Shown here one piece after another: positions 25,126-34,296 of a stretch of 64,000 bases of DNA. The notes under the pieces are model-generated. The model was not told the DNA's origin and searched no databases. It was given only the letters and a program-made list of their open reading frames with translations. The translations under genes were made by a program, and so were the position numbers. How positions within the stretch are numbered: position 1 is the first letter of the stretch; the number at the start of each line of letters is the position of its first letter. Origin of the DNA: Spirochaeta cellobiosiphila DSM 17781 (GTDB lineage Bacteria > Spirochaetota > Spirochaetia > DSM-17781); assembly GCF_000426705.1 (NCBI RefSeq), contig NZ_AUFW01000019.1:79981-143980 (forward strand), in the 5' to 3' direction.

Positions 25126-25347
25126 GTTGACACAAAATGTAAACCCTAAGCTGTTTTATGCTTTACTGCACCCTAGGTTTACACTTTTGCCTTGCTTTTG
25201 TGGAAAAAAGGGGTTCATAACGTATCTTTTGAACCTGTTTTTTCCACAAGTAAAGCAAAAAGGGTCCTTCCAGAGGGGGTTTTATGGATATCGGGCACAA
25301 AGCGCGCTGAGATTTTTCCCACACAGATTTTATTTAGGGTTTACAAA
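25105..25347. promoter_or_regulatory. Probable packaging (cos/pac) region with GGTTTACA repeats and long hairpin
   Basis: The 222-bp gap before terminase contains no credible gene. The 8-mer GGTTTACA occurs at 25105-25112, 25138-25145 (reversed), 25176-25183 and 25338-25345. A long imperfect stem pairs 25192-25217 with 25230-25258 around a 12-base loop. In lambda-like phages the terminase small subunit binds repeated sites next to its own gene, so this is a good candidate; a late promoter may also be here. Confidence 0.55.
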
Positions 25348-25899
25348 ATGGCTGAATTGATAGGAGTTTCAGAGTTTGCCAATCGTAAGAAGGTTACAAG
25401 ACAGGCGGTCTATAAAGCCCTCAGTTCCGGACGTATTGAGTACAGTAATGAAAACCCCAAGAAGATTGATTGGGAGCTCATGTCTTACAGATGGGAAGAA
25501 AGAGATAGGCCTTCAACAACAAGTGAGAAGACCCATGGATCCACCAAGAAAGAGAAGGAATATTATGACACTCAACTCAAGAAACTCGAGTACGAGGAGA
25601 AATCAGGAACATTAATTACTAAGGAAACTGTGGAGGATGTACTCTTTGATTTCACCCATCGCATGAAAGAATTAATAATGGCTATCCCCATACGTTCAGC
25701 CCCCCGTTGTCAGTCTGTCTTTGTAGATTATGTAGATTCTATATTAGGTGAAACTCTAAGTGAAAAAAAGAAGGAAGAGATACTGGAGAGGTTAGATGTA
25801 AAGGCTATTGAACGGCTTCTTGAGGAATGTTTGGAACCTGAAATGCGCTCCTTACTTGAAACAGCATCTGAGGAGGATTTCTTTGGGAAAGACTCCTGA
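25348..25899 (+). CDS. Terminase small subunit (Nu1-like)
   Basis: 183 aa from ATG 25348; a longer frame from 25192 would read through the hairpin and is rejected. The N-terminal HTH (VSEFANRKKVTRQAVYKALSSGRIEY) is the DNA-recognition domain of the Nu1 family; a Lys/Glu coiled helix follows (KKEKEYYDTQLKKLEYEEKSG). AGGG lies 8 bases upstream. It overlaps the large subunit gene by 17 bp. Expected to bind the packaging sites just upstream and deliver DNA to the large subunit. Confidence 0.82.
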   Translation: MAELIGVSEFANRKKVTRQAVYKALSSGRIEYSNENPKKIDWELMSYRWEERDRPSTTSEKTHGSTKKEKEYYDTQLKKLEYEEKSGTLITKETVEDVLFDFTHRMKELIMAIPIRSAPRCQSVFVDYVDSILGETLSEKKKEEILERLDVKAIERLLEECLEPEMRSLLETASEEDFFGKDS

Positions 25900-27781
25900 T
25901 CAACAATGGGTTCAAACTTTACTATCTAAATACATCTCACCTGGGAAAAAACTAACAGTAACCCAATGGGCAAATGCTAACCGGTACCTATCAAAGGAAT
26001 CGAGTGCAGAGCCAGGAATATGGAGAACATCCAGAACACCCTTTCTTAAAGGGATTATGGATAGCTTATCAGATCCTAAGGTCAAAGAAACATGGTTTAT
26101 GAAAGGTTCCCAAACCGGAGGAACAGAAGCAGGAAATAACTGGTTGGGATTCATAATCGATCATGCTCCCGGTCCTGCTATGATGATCATGGGGGATGAG
26201 CAATCAGCAAAGGACAATTCTCTCATACGTATTGATCCAATGATTGAGAACTCCCCTTCCCTCCGCTCCAAAGTACGAAGCGCGAGAGAACAGGATTCTG
26301 GAAACACCAGGTTAATGAAAAGATTCCCTGGAGGATATCTTTCCATCATTTCCGCTAGATCTGCAAGCAAACTAAGATCTAAACCTATCAAATATCTATT
26401 TGCTGATGAAGTGGATTCTTATCCCGGTGATGTGGGAGGTGAAGGAGATCCTGTCAAACTAGCCCAAAAGCGATTGAGGACATTCACCAGAGCCAAGTCA
26501 TTTGCTGTTTCAACACCAACAATCAAGGGCCATTCCAGAATCGAAAAAGGTTATGAACAATCTGATAGACGGAAATATCATGTTCCCTGCCCTCATTGTG
26601 GAGCAAAACAGGAACTGATTTGGGAACAAATCAAATACACAGAGGACAATCCCTATACCACCTATTACGAATGCAAATCATGCAAAGCTAAGATTCATGA
26701 ACACCATAAGGAAAAACTGTTACGCGAAGGAGTTTGGGTTGCAACAAATCCTAAGGCACGAGAAGGTATTGTAGGTTTTCATTTATCCTCACTCTACAGT
26801 CCGTGGACCTCGTGGGCAGAAGTAGTTCAGATCTATTTGGATTCTAAAGACGATCCAGCCGCTTACATAACCTTTGTAAACCATGAACTAGGTCTCCCAT
26901 ATGAAGACAAAGGGGAAGCGCCTGCCTGGGAAAAACTCTTCTACCGAAAGGGTGGATATTTAAGAGGACAAGTTCCTGATGGCGTTCTATTCCTTACTGC
27001 TGGTGTGGATATACAACAAGACCGGATAGAATGTGAAGTCGTTGGTTGGGGGCGAGGAAAAGAATCTTGGTCTATTGATTACTTCATATTCCTAGGAGAT
27101 ACCAGTACAAAGGGAACCGGACCATGGAAAGAACTATCTGAACTACTTGAAAGGCAATTTGAACGCGTATCAGGGGGATCGATGCCCATATGGACAATGG
27201 CAATTGACCAAGGATATCGCAAGACTCAAGTCTTTGATTTCTGTATGAAATACACCCAAAACCGAGTCATTCCAGTAAAAGGGTCCTACTCACTTCAATC
27301 AGTTATATCCAGACCACAACCGGCTTATCTTGTCGTATCAGGTAAGAAAACCCAAATATCCTTATACCGTTATGACGTTGGTGACGGAATCATTAAATCC
27401 GAAATCTACAGTTATCTAAAATCTGAGCCAGAAGAAGGAGAATATCCTCCTGGTTATTGTCATTTTCCAGAAAACTATGATGAATCCTATTTTCAAATGT
27501 TAACAGCAGAACAGTTGGTCCAGAGGGAGAACTCCAAAACAAAAGTGATTACCTTTGCATGGGAAAAGATAAGAGAAAGGAATGAATCCCTAGATTGTCG
27601 TAAATATGCTCGATCAGCGGCGGCTTTAAGAGGAATTGACTCCTTTTCTGACAAAATATGGAGTCAAATGGAAGCCTGTTATCCAACAGGAGAAGAGAAA
27701 GTGCAACAAAATTATTCCACTAAACCCCGCAAAACAGCCCGAAAAGGGCGCAAAATCTATAGTTCTGGCATTAGGTCTTGA
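25883..27781 (+). CDS. Terminase large subunit (lambda gpA family)
   Basis: 632 aa. Start: TTG 25883, six bases after AGGAGG (25871-25876). The gpA-type sequence is clear: ANRYLSKESSAEPGIWRTSRTPF, the Walker A-like MKGSQTGGTEAGNN, the Walker B YLFADEVDSYP, a two-CxxC zinc site (CPHCGAKQE, CKSCKAK), and C-terminal nuclease-region residues (TAGVDIQQDRIECEVVGWG, AIDQGYRKTQVFDF). It has the usual length of the family. The enzyme cuts and pumps the phage DNA into the head. Confidence 0.95.
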   Translation: MGKTPDQQWVQTLLSKYISPGKKLTVTQWANANRYLSKESSAEPGIWRTSRTPFLKGIMDSLSDPKVKETWFMKGSQTGGTEAGNNWLGFIIDHAPGPAMMIMGDEQSAKDNSLIRIDPMIENSPSLRSKVRSAREQDSGNTRLMKRFPGGYLSIISARSASKLRSKPIKYLFADEVDSYPGDVGGEGDPVKLAQKRLRTFTRAKSFAVSTPTIKGHSRIEKGYEQSDRRKYHVPCPHCGAKQELIWEQIKYTEDNPYTTYYECKSCKAKIHEHHKEKLLREGVWVATNPKAREGIVGFHLSSLYSPWTSWAEVVQIYLDSKDDPAAYITFVNHELGLPYEDKGEAPAWEKLFYRKGGYLRGQVPDGVLFLTAGVDIQQDRIECEVVGWGRGKESWSIDYFIFLGDTSTKGTGPWKELSELLERQFERVSGGSMPIWTMAIDQGYRKTQVFDFCMKYTQNRVIPVKGSYSLQSVISRPQPAYLVVSGKKTQISLYRYDVGDGIIKSEIYSYLKSEPEEGEYPPGYCHFPENYDESYFQMLTAEQLVQRENSKTKVITFAWEKIRERNESLDCRKYARSAAALRGIDSFSDKIWSQMEACYPTGEEKVQQNYSTKPRKTARKGRKIYSSGIRS

Positions 27782-27812
27782 TAAAAAAGACCGGTCAGGT
27801 ATTTTGATAACT

Positions 27813-28043
27813 ATGACGAAGGCACAGGCACAGGAATTGGCTCAAGCCAAAGAAGCGCTTAATCAAGCAATACAAACAGAAAGAGACATCATGACAGCTC
27901 AATCCTACGAGCATAATGATAGCGGAAGCTCCACTAAGGTGACAAAAGCATCCCTCAACCAAGTAGCAGAAAGAATTAGATATTGGAAGAGAGAAATAGC
28001 TCGCTTAGAAGGCCGTTATGCCTACAGAGGAAGGAAAAGTTGA
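27813..28043 (+). CDS. gpW-like head-tail joining protein
   Basis: 76 aa. Helical, with a G-S-S-T-K-V-T-K-A beta turn in the middle and ERIRYWKREIARLEG at the end, matching the lambda gpW layout and the place between the terminase and portal genes. ATG 27813 is used, though TTG 27804 is in frame and closer to a weak AGG. The stop overlaps the portal start. Confidence 0.65.
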   Translation: MTKAQAQELAQAKEALNQAIQTERDIMTAQSYEHNDSGSSTKVTKASLNQVAERIRYWKREIARLEGRYAYRGRKS

Positions 28044-29560
28044 ATATCGTTGATTCCATTCTTAAGTCAGTATCCCCTTCAACCTACCTAAAACGAGTTG
28101 CTACTCGTAAAGTTATTAGTGCCATTGAAGGCAATTCTTCACGCAAAACCAAACGATCCAAAGGATCAAAAGGACTTGAGACAGAATCAAACGAATATGC
28201 CAACCTAGAAGCCCTTCGGGACAAATCAAGAAAGCTTTTTAAATACAATACCACAGCCCGAGGAGCCATTCTCAATAAGGTTACTAATGAAATAGGAACT
28301 GGTTTACATCTCAATGCTCAAATCGATGCTTCCATTTTAGGTATATCAGAGGAAGAAAAAGACCAATGGGAAGAACGAGTGGAAATGTGTTTTGACCTAT
28401 GGGCTAAGAGTAAGAATGTAGATGTTAGAAGAATATCTAATTTCTACGAACTCACAGACCTCATAAGCCTTTCCCACTTGATTGACGGCGATGCCTTTGC
28501 CTTATTTCCTAAGGTTCAACGTACAGGAGATATTTCTCCTGTAAAGGTCCAACTAATAGAAGCTTCTCGTTGTTCTAATCCCAATTATGGAATGGACAGT
28601 AAAACAATCGCTGGTGGTGTGGAAGTTGACAAATACGGCGCGCCAATAGCTTACCACTTTTCTACAAGCCAAGATTCTTATGGTGCTGTTAAAAGCTGGA
28701 AAAGAGTCGAAGCTTACGGAAAGAAAACAGGTCAAGTAAATGTCGCTCATGTTTTCAAACCATCCGCACCAGGAGACAGAAGAGCCTATCCTTGGATAAC
28801 ACCTATCATTAAGAGTCTTAAAACTTTGGGAGATTATCAAGAAGCAGAATTAGCCGCCGCCGCAGTTTCTGCTCTATTTACTGTATTCGTTAAGAATGAC
28901 ACAGGAAAAGTCACTGACACTATTAGTGATTATCCAGGGAGGGAAAGAGTCACAGTCACCAACGAGGAAGAAGATGACAACGATACAAAGAATCTTCACC
29001 TTGGAACTGGGGCAGTCGTCGGACTTGCCGATGGGGAAACCATTGAAACAGCCAATCCTTCCCGACCAAATCAAGGATATAAGTCCTTTATTGATGCCGT
29101 ATTAAGGGAAATTGGAATGTCTCTTAATATTCCCTTTGAAGTTCTTGTCAAACACTTCACTAGCTCTTATACCGCCGCCCGAGCCGCATTACAAGAAGCC
29201 TATAAGGAATATAAAAGAGGACGTTCCTTCATCGCCAATGCTTTTTGTCAGGTGGTCTATGAACATTGGTTAACCTGGGAGATCTACTCAGGAAGAATCA
29301 ATGCTCCTGGTTTCTTTAGTGATCCCCTTAAAAAAGCAGCTTGGTTAAATGCCGCATGGATTGGTCCTTCCGTGGGAAGTCTCGATCCTTTGAAAGAAGC
29401 AAAAGCTTCAAAACTCCTTATTGATAATATCCTTTCTAATCATTCCCGAGAATCTATAGCCATTCATGGGGAAGATTGGAACAAGATTTTGAAGCGGTAC
29501 ATGGTTGAACATAAAAAAATTGCTTCGATTACCCCAGAAAAGGAAGTTGTAAATGTATAA
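28040..29560 (+). CDS. Portal protein (lambda gpB family)
   Basis: 506 aa from TTG 28040, with AAGGAA upstream and a 4-bp overlap with the gpW-like gene. Recognisable portal segments: YNTTARGAILNKVTNEIGTGL, ISLSHLIDGDAFALFPKV, AYPWITPIIKSLKTLGDYQEAEL, MSLNIPFEVLVKHFTSSYTAARAALQEAY. Length is near the lambda value of 533. It forms the dodecameric ring at one head vertex. It overlaps the protease gene by 8 bp. Confidence 0.93.
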   Translation: MNIVDSILKSVSPSTYLKRVATRKVISAIEGNSSRKTKRSKGSKGLETESNEYANLEALRDKSRKLFKYNTTARGAILNKVTNEIGTGLHLNAQIDASILGISEEEKDQWEERVEMCFDLWAKSKNVDVRRISNFYELTDLISLSHLIDGDAFALFPKVQRTGDISPVKVQLIEASRCSNPNYGMDSKTIAGGVEVDKYGAPIAYHFSTSQDSYGAVKSWKRVEAYGKKTGQVNVAHVFKPSAPGDRRAYPWITPIIKSLKTLGDYQEAELAAAAVSALFTVFVKNDTGKVTDTISDYPGRERVTVTNEEEDDNDTKNLHLGTGAVVGLADGETIETANPSRPNQGYKSFIDAVLREIGMSLNIPFEVLVKHFTSSYTAARAALQEAYKEYKRGRSFIANAFCQVVYEHWLTWEIYSGRINAPGFFSDPLKKAAWLNAAWIGPSVGSLDPLKEAKASKLLIDNILSNHSRESIAIHGEDWNKILKRYMVEHKKIASITPEKEVVNV

Positions 29561-30734
29561 GAAACGATTCACACCCTACTTAATGACTCAAGATGCAGTT
29601 AATGAACTACAAGCCATACAAGCTGATTCTGATTTTCTGAAAGCATTGATTACAGAAATGAGAGAAGGTTCCAATATTGATCCCTTACGTGTAGTAAATG
29701 GGATAGCAGTGATTAGTATTGCAGGAGCTGTAAGTCGTTATATGACATGGTATACCTATTTTACTGGTGGATCCGCTTATGACATTCTCACAAAGGTTCT
29801 TGAACATTGCCAGAATGACAGCAAGATCAAGGCAATCATACTGGATATTAATTCTCCTGGGGGAAGTGTGGATGGAACAGAACAGTTCGCCAATTATATC
29901 TCGAACTTTCCTAAACCTATCTATTCTTTTATTGATGGTCTGGGAGCTTCAGCCTTATATTGGGTAGCCTCTTCAACTAGTAAGATATTCGCAACTCCTA
30001 CTTCTCGTATCGGTTCTATTGGTGTTATAGCAACCTTTATTGATGATTCCTTAGCCCTAGCCAATGAGGGATATGAGAGAATTACCTTCACCTCAAAACA
30101 TGCTCAATTTAAAGCTCCTTCCCCTACCTCTGATATTGGAAAAGAAGAATATCAAAACATGGTTGATGATATCGAATCAGTTTTCCATGAAAGGGTGGCT
30201 TCTGGTCGAGGGGTTACCGTCGAAGACGTAAAGAAAGAATACGGCCAGGGAAAAGTATTTATTGCATCTAAAGCTCTAGAAATTGGGCTTATTGATAAAG
30301 TTGTTACCTCTTTTGAAGAGGTGATTGAGGAAGTAAAAGACCAAATCACAAAGGAGGATGATCGTTATATGGATGAACAAGAACTTAGATCTAAGTTTCC
30401 AGACATAGTTCAGGCTATTGAAACCAAAGCGGTTAAACAAGAGTCAGAAAGAATCAAAGGAATCGAAGCCCTTGAAAGTATGGATGGGGCAAAAGAAGTA
30501 CTAAGTACTCTTAAATACGATGGGAAAACCAGCCCAGAAAGTGCAGCTCATGCCATTGTGTTAAAACAGAAAGAAATGAGAGATCATGGAATGGCAAACA
30601 TCTTAGAAGATGCTTCAGCAGTTCCCGTTATTGGACCAGAGTCCGCTTCTGCTATTGGTTCCAATGAACCAACTCCAGAAGCCAAAGAGGATCGCTTAGT
30701 CTCTGGTTTTCTTAAAAGACACAAAAGGAAATAA
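29553..30734 (+). CDS. S49-family head maturation protease (lambda gpC type) with C-terminal scaffold
   Basis: 393 aa. The peptidase part is N-terminal: DINSPGGSVDGTEQF and the catalytic Ser133 in DGLGASALYW; a Lys at 182 or 187 is the probable partner. From about residue 275 the protein turns into a helical, charged tail (VQAIETKAVKQESERIKGIEALESMDGAKE) typical of scaffold proteins. The order protease, decoration, capsid follows lambda. An internal start at codon 273 may give the scaffold alone (see next entry). Confidence 0.9.
   Translation: MYKKRFTPYLMTQDAVNELQAIQADSDFLKALITEMREGSNIDPLRVVNGIAVISIAGAVSRYMTWYTYFTGGSAYDILTKVLEHCQNDSKIKAIILDINSPGGSVDGTEQFANYISNFPKPIYSFIDGLGASALYWVASSTSKIFATPTSRIGSIGVIATFIDDSLALANEGYERITFTSKHAQFKAPSPTSDIGKEEYQNMVDDIESVFHERVASGRGVTVEDVKKEYGQGKVFIASKALEIGLIDKVVTSFEEVIEEVKDQITKEDDRYMDEQELRSKFPDIVQAIETKAVKQESERIKGIEALESMDGAKEVLSTLKYDGKTSPESAAHAIVLKQKEMRDHGMANILEDASAVPVIGPESASAIGSNEPTPEAKEDRLVSGFLKRHKRK
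30369..30734 (+). CDS. Possible nested scaffold protein (Nu3-like)
   Basis: In-frame ATG 30369 lies 11 bases after a strong AAGGAGG (30351-30357), inside the protease gene. A protein starting there (MDEQELRSKFPDIV) would be 121 aa and be just the scaffold domain, as lambda Nu3 is to gpC. The wide spacing makes this likely but not certain. Confidence 0.5.
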   Translation: MDEQELRSKFPDIVQAIETKAVKQESERIKGIEALESMDGAKEVLSTLKYDGKTSPESAAHAIVLKQKEMRDHGMANILEDASAVPVIGPESASAIGSNEPTPEAKEDRLVSGFLKRHKRK

Positions 30735-30736
30735 CC

Positions 30737-31084
30737 ATGATAACAGAAGAAGTCAACAGTTATGACCTCCTAATCCTAGGGGGAAATGTTAAGACCTCTA
30801 GAGGGACTCTAGAACAAAGCGAAACCCCCTATGTTAGGGGTACCGTACTAGCAAAACTATCTGATGATCTATATGGCGTTTGTAAAAGTGATCATGAAAC
30901 AGAAGTAAATCAAACACCGAACTGCATTCTACTGGAAGACGTTGATGCCACTGAGTCTAGTGTTGATAATATTGCCATCCTGTTAGCTGGCGATGTGGAA
31001 ACATCCCAGGTTGTTACAATGGATCCAGACACTACGGACACACACAAAGAGAGCTTAAGAGCTTTGTCTATCTATCTCAAATAA
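30737..31084 (+). CDS. Head decoration protein (gpD-like)
   Basis: 115 aa. Segments such as SETPYVRGTVLAKLSDDLYGVC, ILLEDVDAT and IAILLAGDV are typical of gpD-type trimeric capsid stabilisers. Two bases separate it from the protease gene; the major capsid gene follows. Confidence 0.85.
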   Translation: MITEEVNSYDLLILGGNVKTSRGTLEQSETPYVRGTVLAKLSDDLYGVCKSDHETEVNQTPNCILLEDVDATESSVDNIAILLAGDVETSQVVTMDPDTTDTHKESLRALSIYLK

Positions 31085-31108
31085 ACCAAAAGGAGACCAA
31101 TTACAATT

Positions 31109-32128
31109 ATGGGTTATTTTACAATTAAGGCTCTTTCTAGGGCTGTTGTTGGGATAAGAGAAAACTTTGGATTCCTTAAAAGTTTCTTCTTTACTGCACC
31201 CGAAACCTACTATGAAGAAAACATTGTCATTGATGTTCAATCAGCGACAAGAGAAGTTGCCACGTACATACACCCCGATGAAGAATCAGCTTTGGTAAAA
31301 CGAGATGGCTACAAAACTAAAACGGTTACACCTGATCTTTTGTCAGAAAAGATTCCAACAAAGGCAACTGATTCTGTAAAAAGACTTCCAGGTGAAGATC
31401 TATCAGGTGATACTATTACACCTGAAGAACGAGCCTTTGAACTAGCCGTCATGGATGCTAAACAGTTATCAGACCGTCAGGAACGAGCCGAAGAAAAGCA
31501 GGCTGCAGAAGCCATTTTCACTGGAATGGTAACAACTAGAGAGGGGAAAGTTTTCGACTTTGGCATGAGACCAGAGCACCAGATTGCTATGGTGGGTACT
31601 GATCAATGGAATAATGAGGCTTCCAATCCAATTCTCACCATGAAAACATTAAAGAAGCTTATACAAATGAACGGTGGACGAACTCCTAATTCCTGCATTA
31701 TGGATGCTAATGCATTGTATGATTTTCTCTCTCATCCAAAAGTAAAAGATTCATTCATGGATGTACGTAACTACAACATGGGTAATATTTCACCACAAAT
31801 CATGGAATTAGGGGGAGAATTAGTAGGAAGATTAAACATTCCCGGCTTAATTTTGGACCTCTACACTTATGAAGCCACTTACGAGAATAAAGGAAAATCA
31901 ACTCCTTACGTTCCCGAAAACACTTGCTGGATGGGATACCGAGGGGCTCAATATACTCCCATGTATGCAGGAGTCGCTTTGGATGAAGTAATGTACAAAG
32001 GTGTACGAGTCATTGACAGCTTCAAAACAAAAGATCCTGATCGAAGATTTATCCGATGTCAATCAAGACCTCTTTATGTACCCAAAGAAATTGACACCTT
32101 CGGTGTAATCAAAACAAGAGTGGCATAG
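31109..32128 (+). CDS. Major capsid protein (lambda gpE family)
   Basis: 339 aa, with AAGGAG upstream. It has the features of the gpE family: ENIVIDVQSATREVATYI, PLSEKIPTKATD-like middle, DRQERAEEKQAAEAIFTG, and C-terminal DLYTYEATYENKGKSTPYVPENTCWMGYRGAQYTPMYAG. Length matches lambda E (341). It forms the shell stabilised by the decoration protein. Confidence 0.92.
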   Translation: MGYFTIKALSRAVVGIRENFGFLKSFFFTAPETYYEENIVIDVQSATREVATYIHPDEESALVKRDGYKTKTVTPDLLSEKIPTKATDSVKRLPGEDLSGDTITPEERAFELAVMDAKQLSDRQERAEEKQAAEAIFTGMVTTREGKVFDFGMRPEHQIAMVGTDQWNNEASNPILTMKTLKKLIQMNGGRTPNSCIMDANALYDFLSHPKVKDSFMDVRNYNMGNISPQIMELGGELVGRLNIPGLILDLYTYEATYENKGKSTPYVPENTCWMGYRGAQYTPMYAGVALDEVMYKGVRVIDSFKTKDPDRRFIRCQSRPLYVPKEIDTFGVIKTRVA

Positions 32129-32137
32129 GAGAATTAA

Positions 32138-32362
32138 ATGGCAAAGTATTATGTACATAAGACAGTTTTCAAAAATGGAACAGCCTATGACCGTGGGGCT
32201 CCAATCGAACTCACAGAGGATGAGTTTAAGTCTTTGAGTAAGACAGGACATGTGGGAGCAGATACTCCCAAGACGGATAAAAAGGCAGTTAAAGTGTCTG
32301 AGGTAAAGAAAAACATTGTCGACGAAGGTAAAAAAGATGGCTCTAAAGGATCTAATCAATAA
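32138..32362 (+). CDS. Small hypothetical head protein (FI position)
   Basis: 74 aa. A short folded N-terminus (YYVHKTVFKNGTAYDRGAPIELTEDEFKSLSKTGHV) with a Lys-rich, unstructured tail (KAVKVSEVKKNIVDEGKKDG). It fills the position of lambda FI after the capsid gene, but similarity is not visible. It overlaps the next gene by 26 bp. Confidence 0.5.
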   Translation: MAKYYVHKTVFKNGTAYDRGAPIELTEDEFKSLSKTGHVGADTPKTDKKAVKVSEVKKNIVDEGKKDGSKGSNQ

Positions 32363-32642
32363 GGATGGAGCCAAACTATTTAGTTCCACTGACTTTGAGG
32401 ACATCATTCTAAGGGCTACCGACAAAGATGATGTGATTATTAAAGGTCGTTATTATGAATCGGAACAGGTCGTTGAAGAAGGTGTTCCTAAAATAGTGAT
32501 GACACCTCATGTGGTGTTTTGGAAAAGTCTTATACCGGATAACTTCAATTTTAAAGATTATCAGGTAATTATTGATGATCATATTTGGGATGTTCTTCGC
32601 AAAGAAGTGACTCGATTCAAAGTAAAGGTGTTTTTAAGTTAA
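32337..32642 (+). CDS. Head-tail joining protein (FII position)
   Basis: 101 aa from ATG 32337 (GAAGG upstream); the TTG at 32316 gives an unlikely longer form. The C-terminal FWKSLIPDNFNFKDYQVIIDDHIWDVLRKE resembles head-closure proteins of siphoviruses. Adjacent to the tail-completion gene (1-bp overlap of stop and start). Confidence 0.6.
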   Translation: MALKDLINKDGAKLFSSTDFEDIILRATDKDDVIIKGRYYESEQVVEEGVPKIVMTPHVVFWKSLIPDNFNFKDYQVIIDDHIWDVLRKEVTRFKVKVFLS

Positions 32643-33031
32643 TGAATTTCTTGCCTGATTATAAGATAGATGTTGAGAGTATCTTTGACCTTATTAAGGC
32701 CATTCCTAAGATAAGGATCAGACTACTTTCCTTTATATCTAAAGATGCAAAAGATATTCTAAGACATGATTTTTTATCAGGTCAGGAGATTCAACTTAGA
32801 AGCACAAAGAAAGGATTGATATCCTATGGGCCTAAGAATAGAACAGCTAAGAAGTATGTATTAAGAGCATACCCAGTTAATCTATTTGAAAACGGCAGAA
32901 GATTAAGGTCAGGAGAAAGGGAACCTGGAAGGGATATATTTAAGGCAAAACTTCCACCTCGTGTTCAATCACGCTTAGGAGACAGGATTAGAGCTTTTGA
33001 AAAAATATTGGAGCAAGAGTTAAGTGACTAA
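32642..33031 (+). CDS. Tail completion / minor tail protein (Z or gp10-like)
   Basis: 129 aa from ATG 32642, coupled to the previous stop (TAATG). A basic protein with SFISKDAKDILRHDFLSGQEIQLRSTKKG and YPVNLFENGRRLRSG, the pattern of HK97 gp10/lambda Z-type proteins that join head and tail. It overlaps the next gene by 8 bp. Confidence 0.6.
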   Translation: MNFLPDYKIDVESIFDLIKAIPKIRIRLLSFISKDAKDILRHDFLSGQEIQLRSTKKGLISYGPKNRTAKKYVLRAYPVNLFENGRRLRSGEREPGRDIFKAKLPPRVQSRLGDRIRAFEKILEQELSD

Positions 33032-33455
33032 CTACATTAATGACATAACAAATGAAGTGGTAAAGGGAATACTCTCCTACTTTAAGGAAGAACTTCCCGA
33101 AGAACTAAACAACCTGAGCCTTATAGACTGCAAAAGCTATTCCCTGAATACTTTTGAGTCTAATGATGACAATGATCTTCCTGCCATGGCTATTGCTTCA
33201 GGAGAAGTACACCATGGGGTATCTGAACAAGAGAACAAGATATATATAGATATCATTCTTCCTAATTCAGAGAATAAGAACATATATCTATATCAGAAGG
33301 CTTTAGTTAAAACTTTGACTAAAGATCACCATTTAGGAGGGGTTGTTATCGACTGTAAGGATATTACCGTTGAACCAATCCCCTTTTCAGCCAAATCAAA
33401 AGGAAAGCCTGTGGTATTAATGGATTTTACTACAGAGGCTTCAAGGGAAGGATAA
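33024..33455 (+). CDS. Tail terminator-like protein (gpU position)
   Basis: 143 aa. An alpha/beta protein with VVKGILSYFKEELP at the start, DLPAMAIASGEVHHG in the middle, and a C-terminal strand (KGKPVVLMDFTTEA) that fits tail-terminator folds. Its place between the completion and tube genes matches lambda U. Identity is inferred mainly from order. Confidence 0.55.
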   Translation: MTNYINDITNEVVKGILSYFKEELPEELNNLSLIDCKSYSLNTFESNDDNDLPAMAIASGEVHHGVSEQENKIYIDIILPNSENKNIYLYQKALVKTLTKDHHLGGVVIDCKDITVEPIPFSAKSKGKPVVLMDFTTEASREG

Positions 33456-33457
33456 AA

Positions 33458-34108
33458 ATGAGGAATTCTGGTAAAGATGGATTCATATACCATCTAACAG
33501 AAGGGGCTAAAGTGGTAGGTGATGGATCTACCCAGATTACAAAAGACTCCTTCTATAAGATCTTAGCTAAAGGGGCAGGAAGTGGACTACCAGAGCCTGT
33601 TCCTGTTGGATATCCTTTTTACTGTTCAACAGACATCACTTTAGCAACAGGGGACAGTATTGCAGAATGGGTATTCAGCAAAATGGGAATTGCTAAAGAT
33701 ATGGACATGTCTTTTTCCAAAGAAAATATGGATGCTACCACACAGATTGATGAAAACTATGCTTACGTACCTGCAAAGTTTTCCAAGAACTCTGGAACTC
33801 TAAATGCCATCTATGAGTCAACAGATGAAACCGCCAAGAACTTACTAAATAAGTTCTTCCCTAGTATCGAAGATGATGGAGCAGGCTCCTACACCTTTAA
33901 ATCTGTAAACTCTGATGTTCTTTGGTTTGCAACTACCCTTTTTGAAACAACCGAAATTGGTAAGGTAGAAGTCACCATATTCAAACCTTGTATGATCAAT
34001 GGGGGAAGCTTGAAAAAACCCATGGAGGGAGTATTAGAGTTTAACTTCAACTATGATGTTGATGGTTCTCAAAAGCCTCTAGTCTACTATCGTAAGGTGG
34101 CCGCTTGA
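33458..34108 (+). CDS. Major tail tube protein
   Basis: 216 aa. Beta-rich with typical features of tube proteins: an early Gly-rich strand (FYKILAKGAGSGLPEPVPVGYPFYCS), TQIDENYAYVPAKFSKNSGTLNAIYES, and MEGVLEFNFNYDVDGSQKPLVYY near the end. It stands between the terminator and the tail-assembly chaperone genes, as lambda V does. The stop overlaps the next start by 4 bp. Confidence 0.75.
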   Translation: MRNSGKDGFIYHLTEGAKVVGDGSTQITKDSFYKILAKGAGSGLPEPVPVGYPFYCSTDITLATGDSIAEWVFSKMGIAKDMDMSFSKENMDATTQIDENYAYVPAKFSKNSGTLNAIYESTDETAKNLLNKFFPSIEDDGAGSYTFKSVNSDVLWFATTLFETTEIGKVEVTIFKPCMINGGSLKKPMEGVLEFNFNYDVDGSQKPLVYYRKVAA

Positions 34109-34296
34109 TGAAGTTAGCCTATAAAGAAGGAAAACTATTCAATAGTGATGGCAAGGAAATCGAAAATGCGGACATAAATAAGGTCTATAAGGGTCCTGAT
34201 TATTATGTACTAGAAGCTAGTATCCGAGTCGATATGAACCCAAAAAAGACAACCAAATCACCTGCTAAAAAAGGAGAAGATAATAATGAGAGTTAA
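34105..34296 (+). CDS. Small hypothetical tail-region protein (63 aa)
   Basis: Starts with a strand-turn (MKLAYKEGKLFNSDGKEIENADINKVYKGPDYYVLEASIRV) and ends with a basic tail (KKTTKSPAKKGED). No family recognised. It overlaps both neighbours (4 bp and 11 bp). Confidence 0.45.
   Translation: MMKLAYKEGKLFNSDGKEIENADINKVYKGPDYYVLEASIRVDMNPKKTTKSPAKKGEDNNES

Noticed and set aside
25115..25360. 81-aa plus-strand ORF before the terminase
   Set aside because: It runs through the GGTTTACA motifs and long hairpin, has no ribosome site and no protein-like composition.
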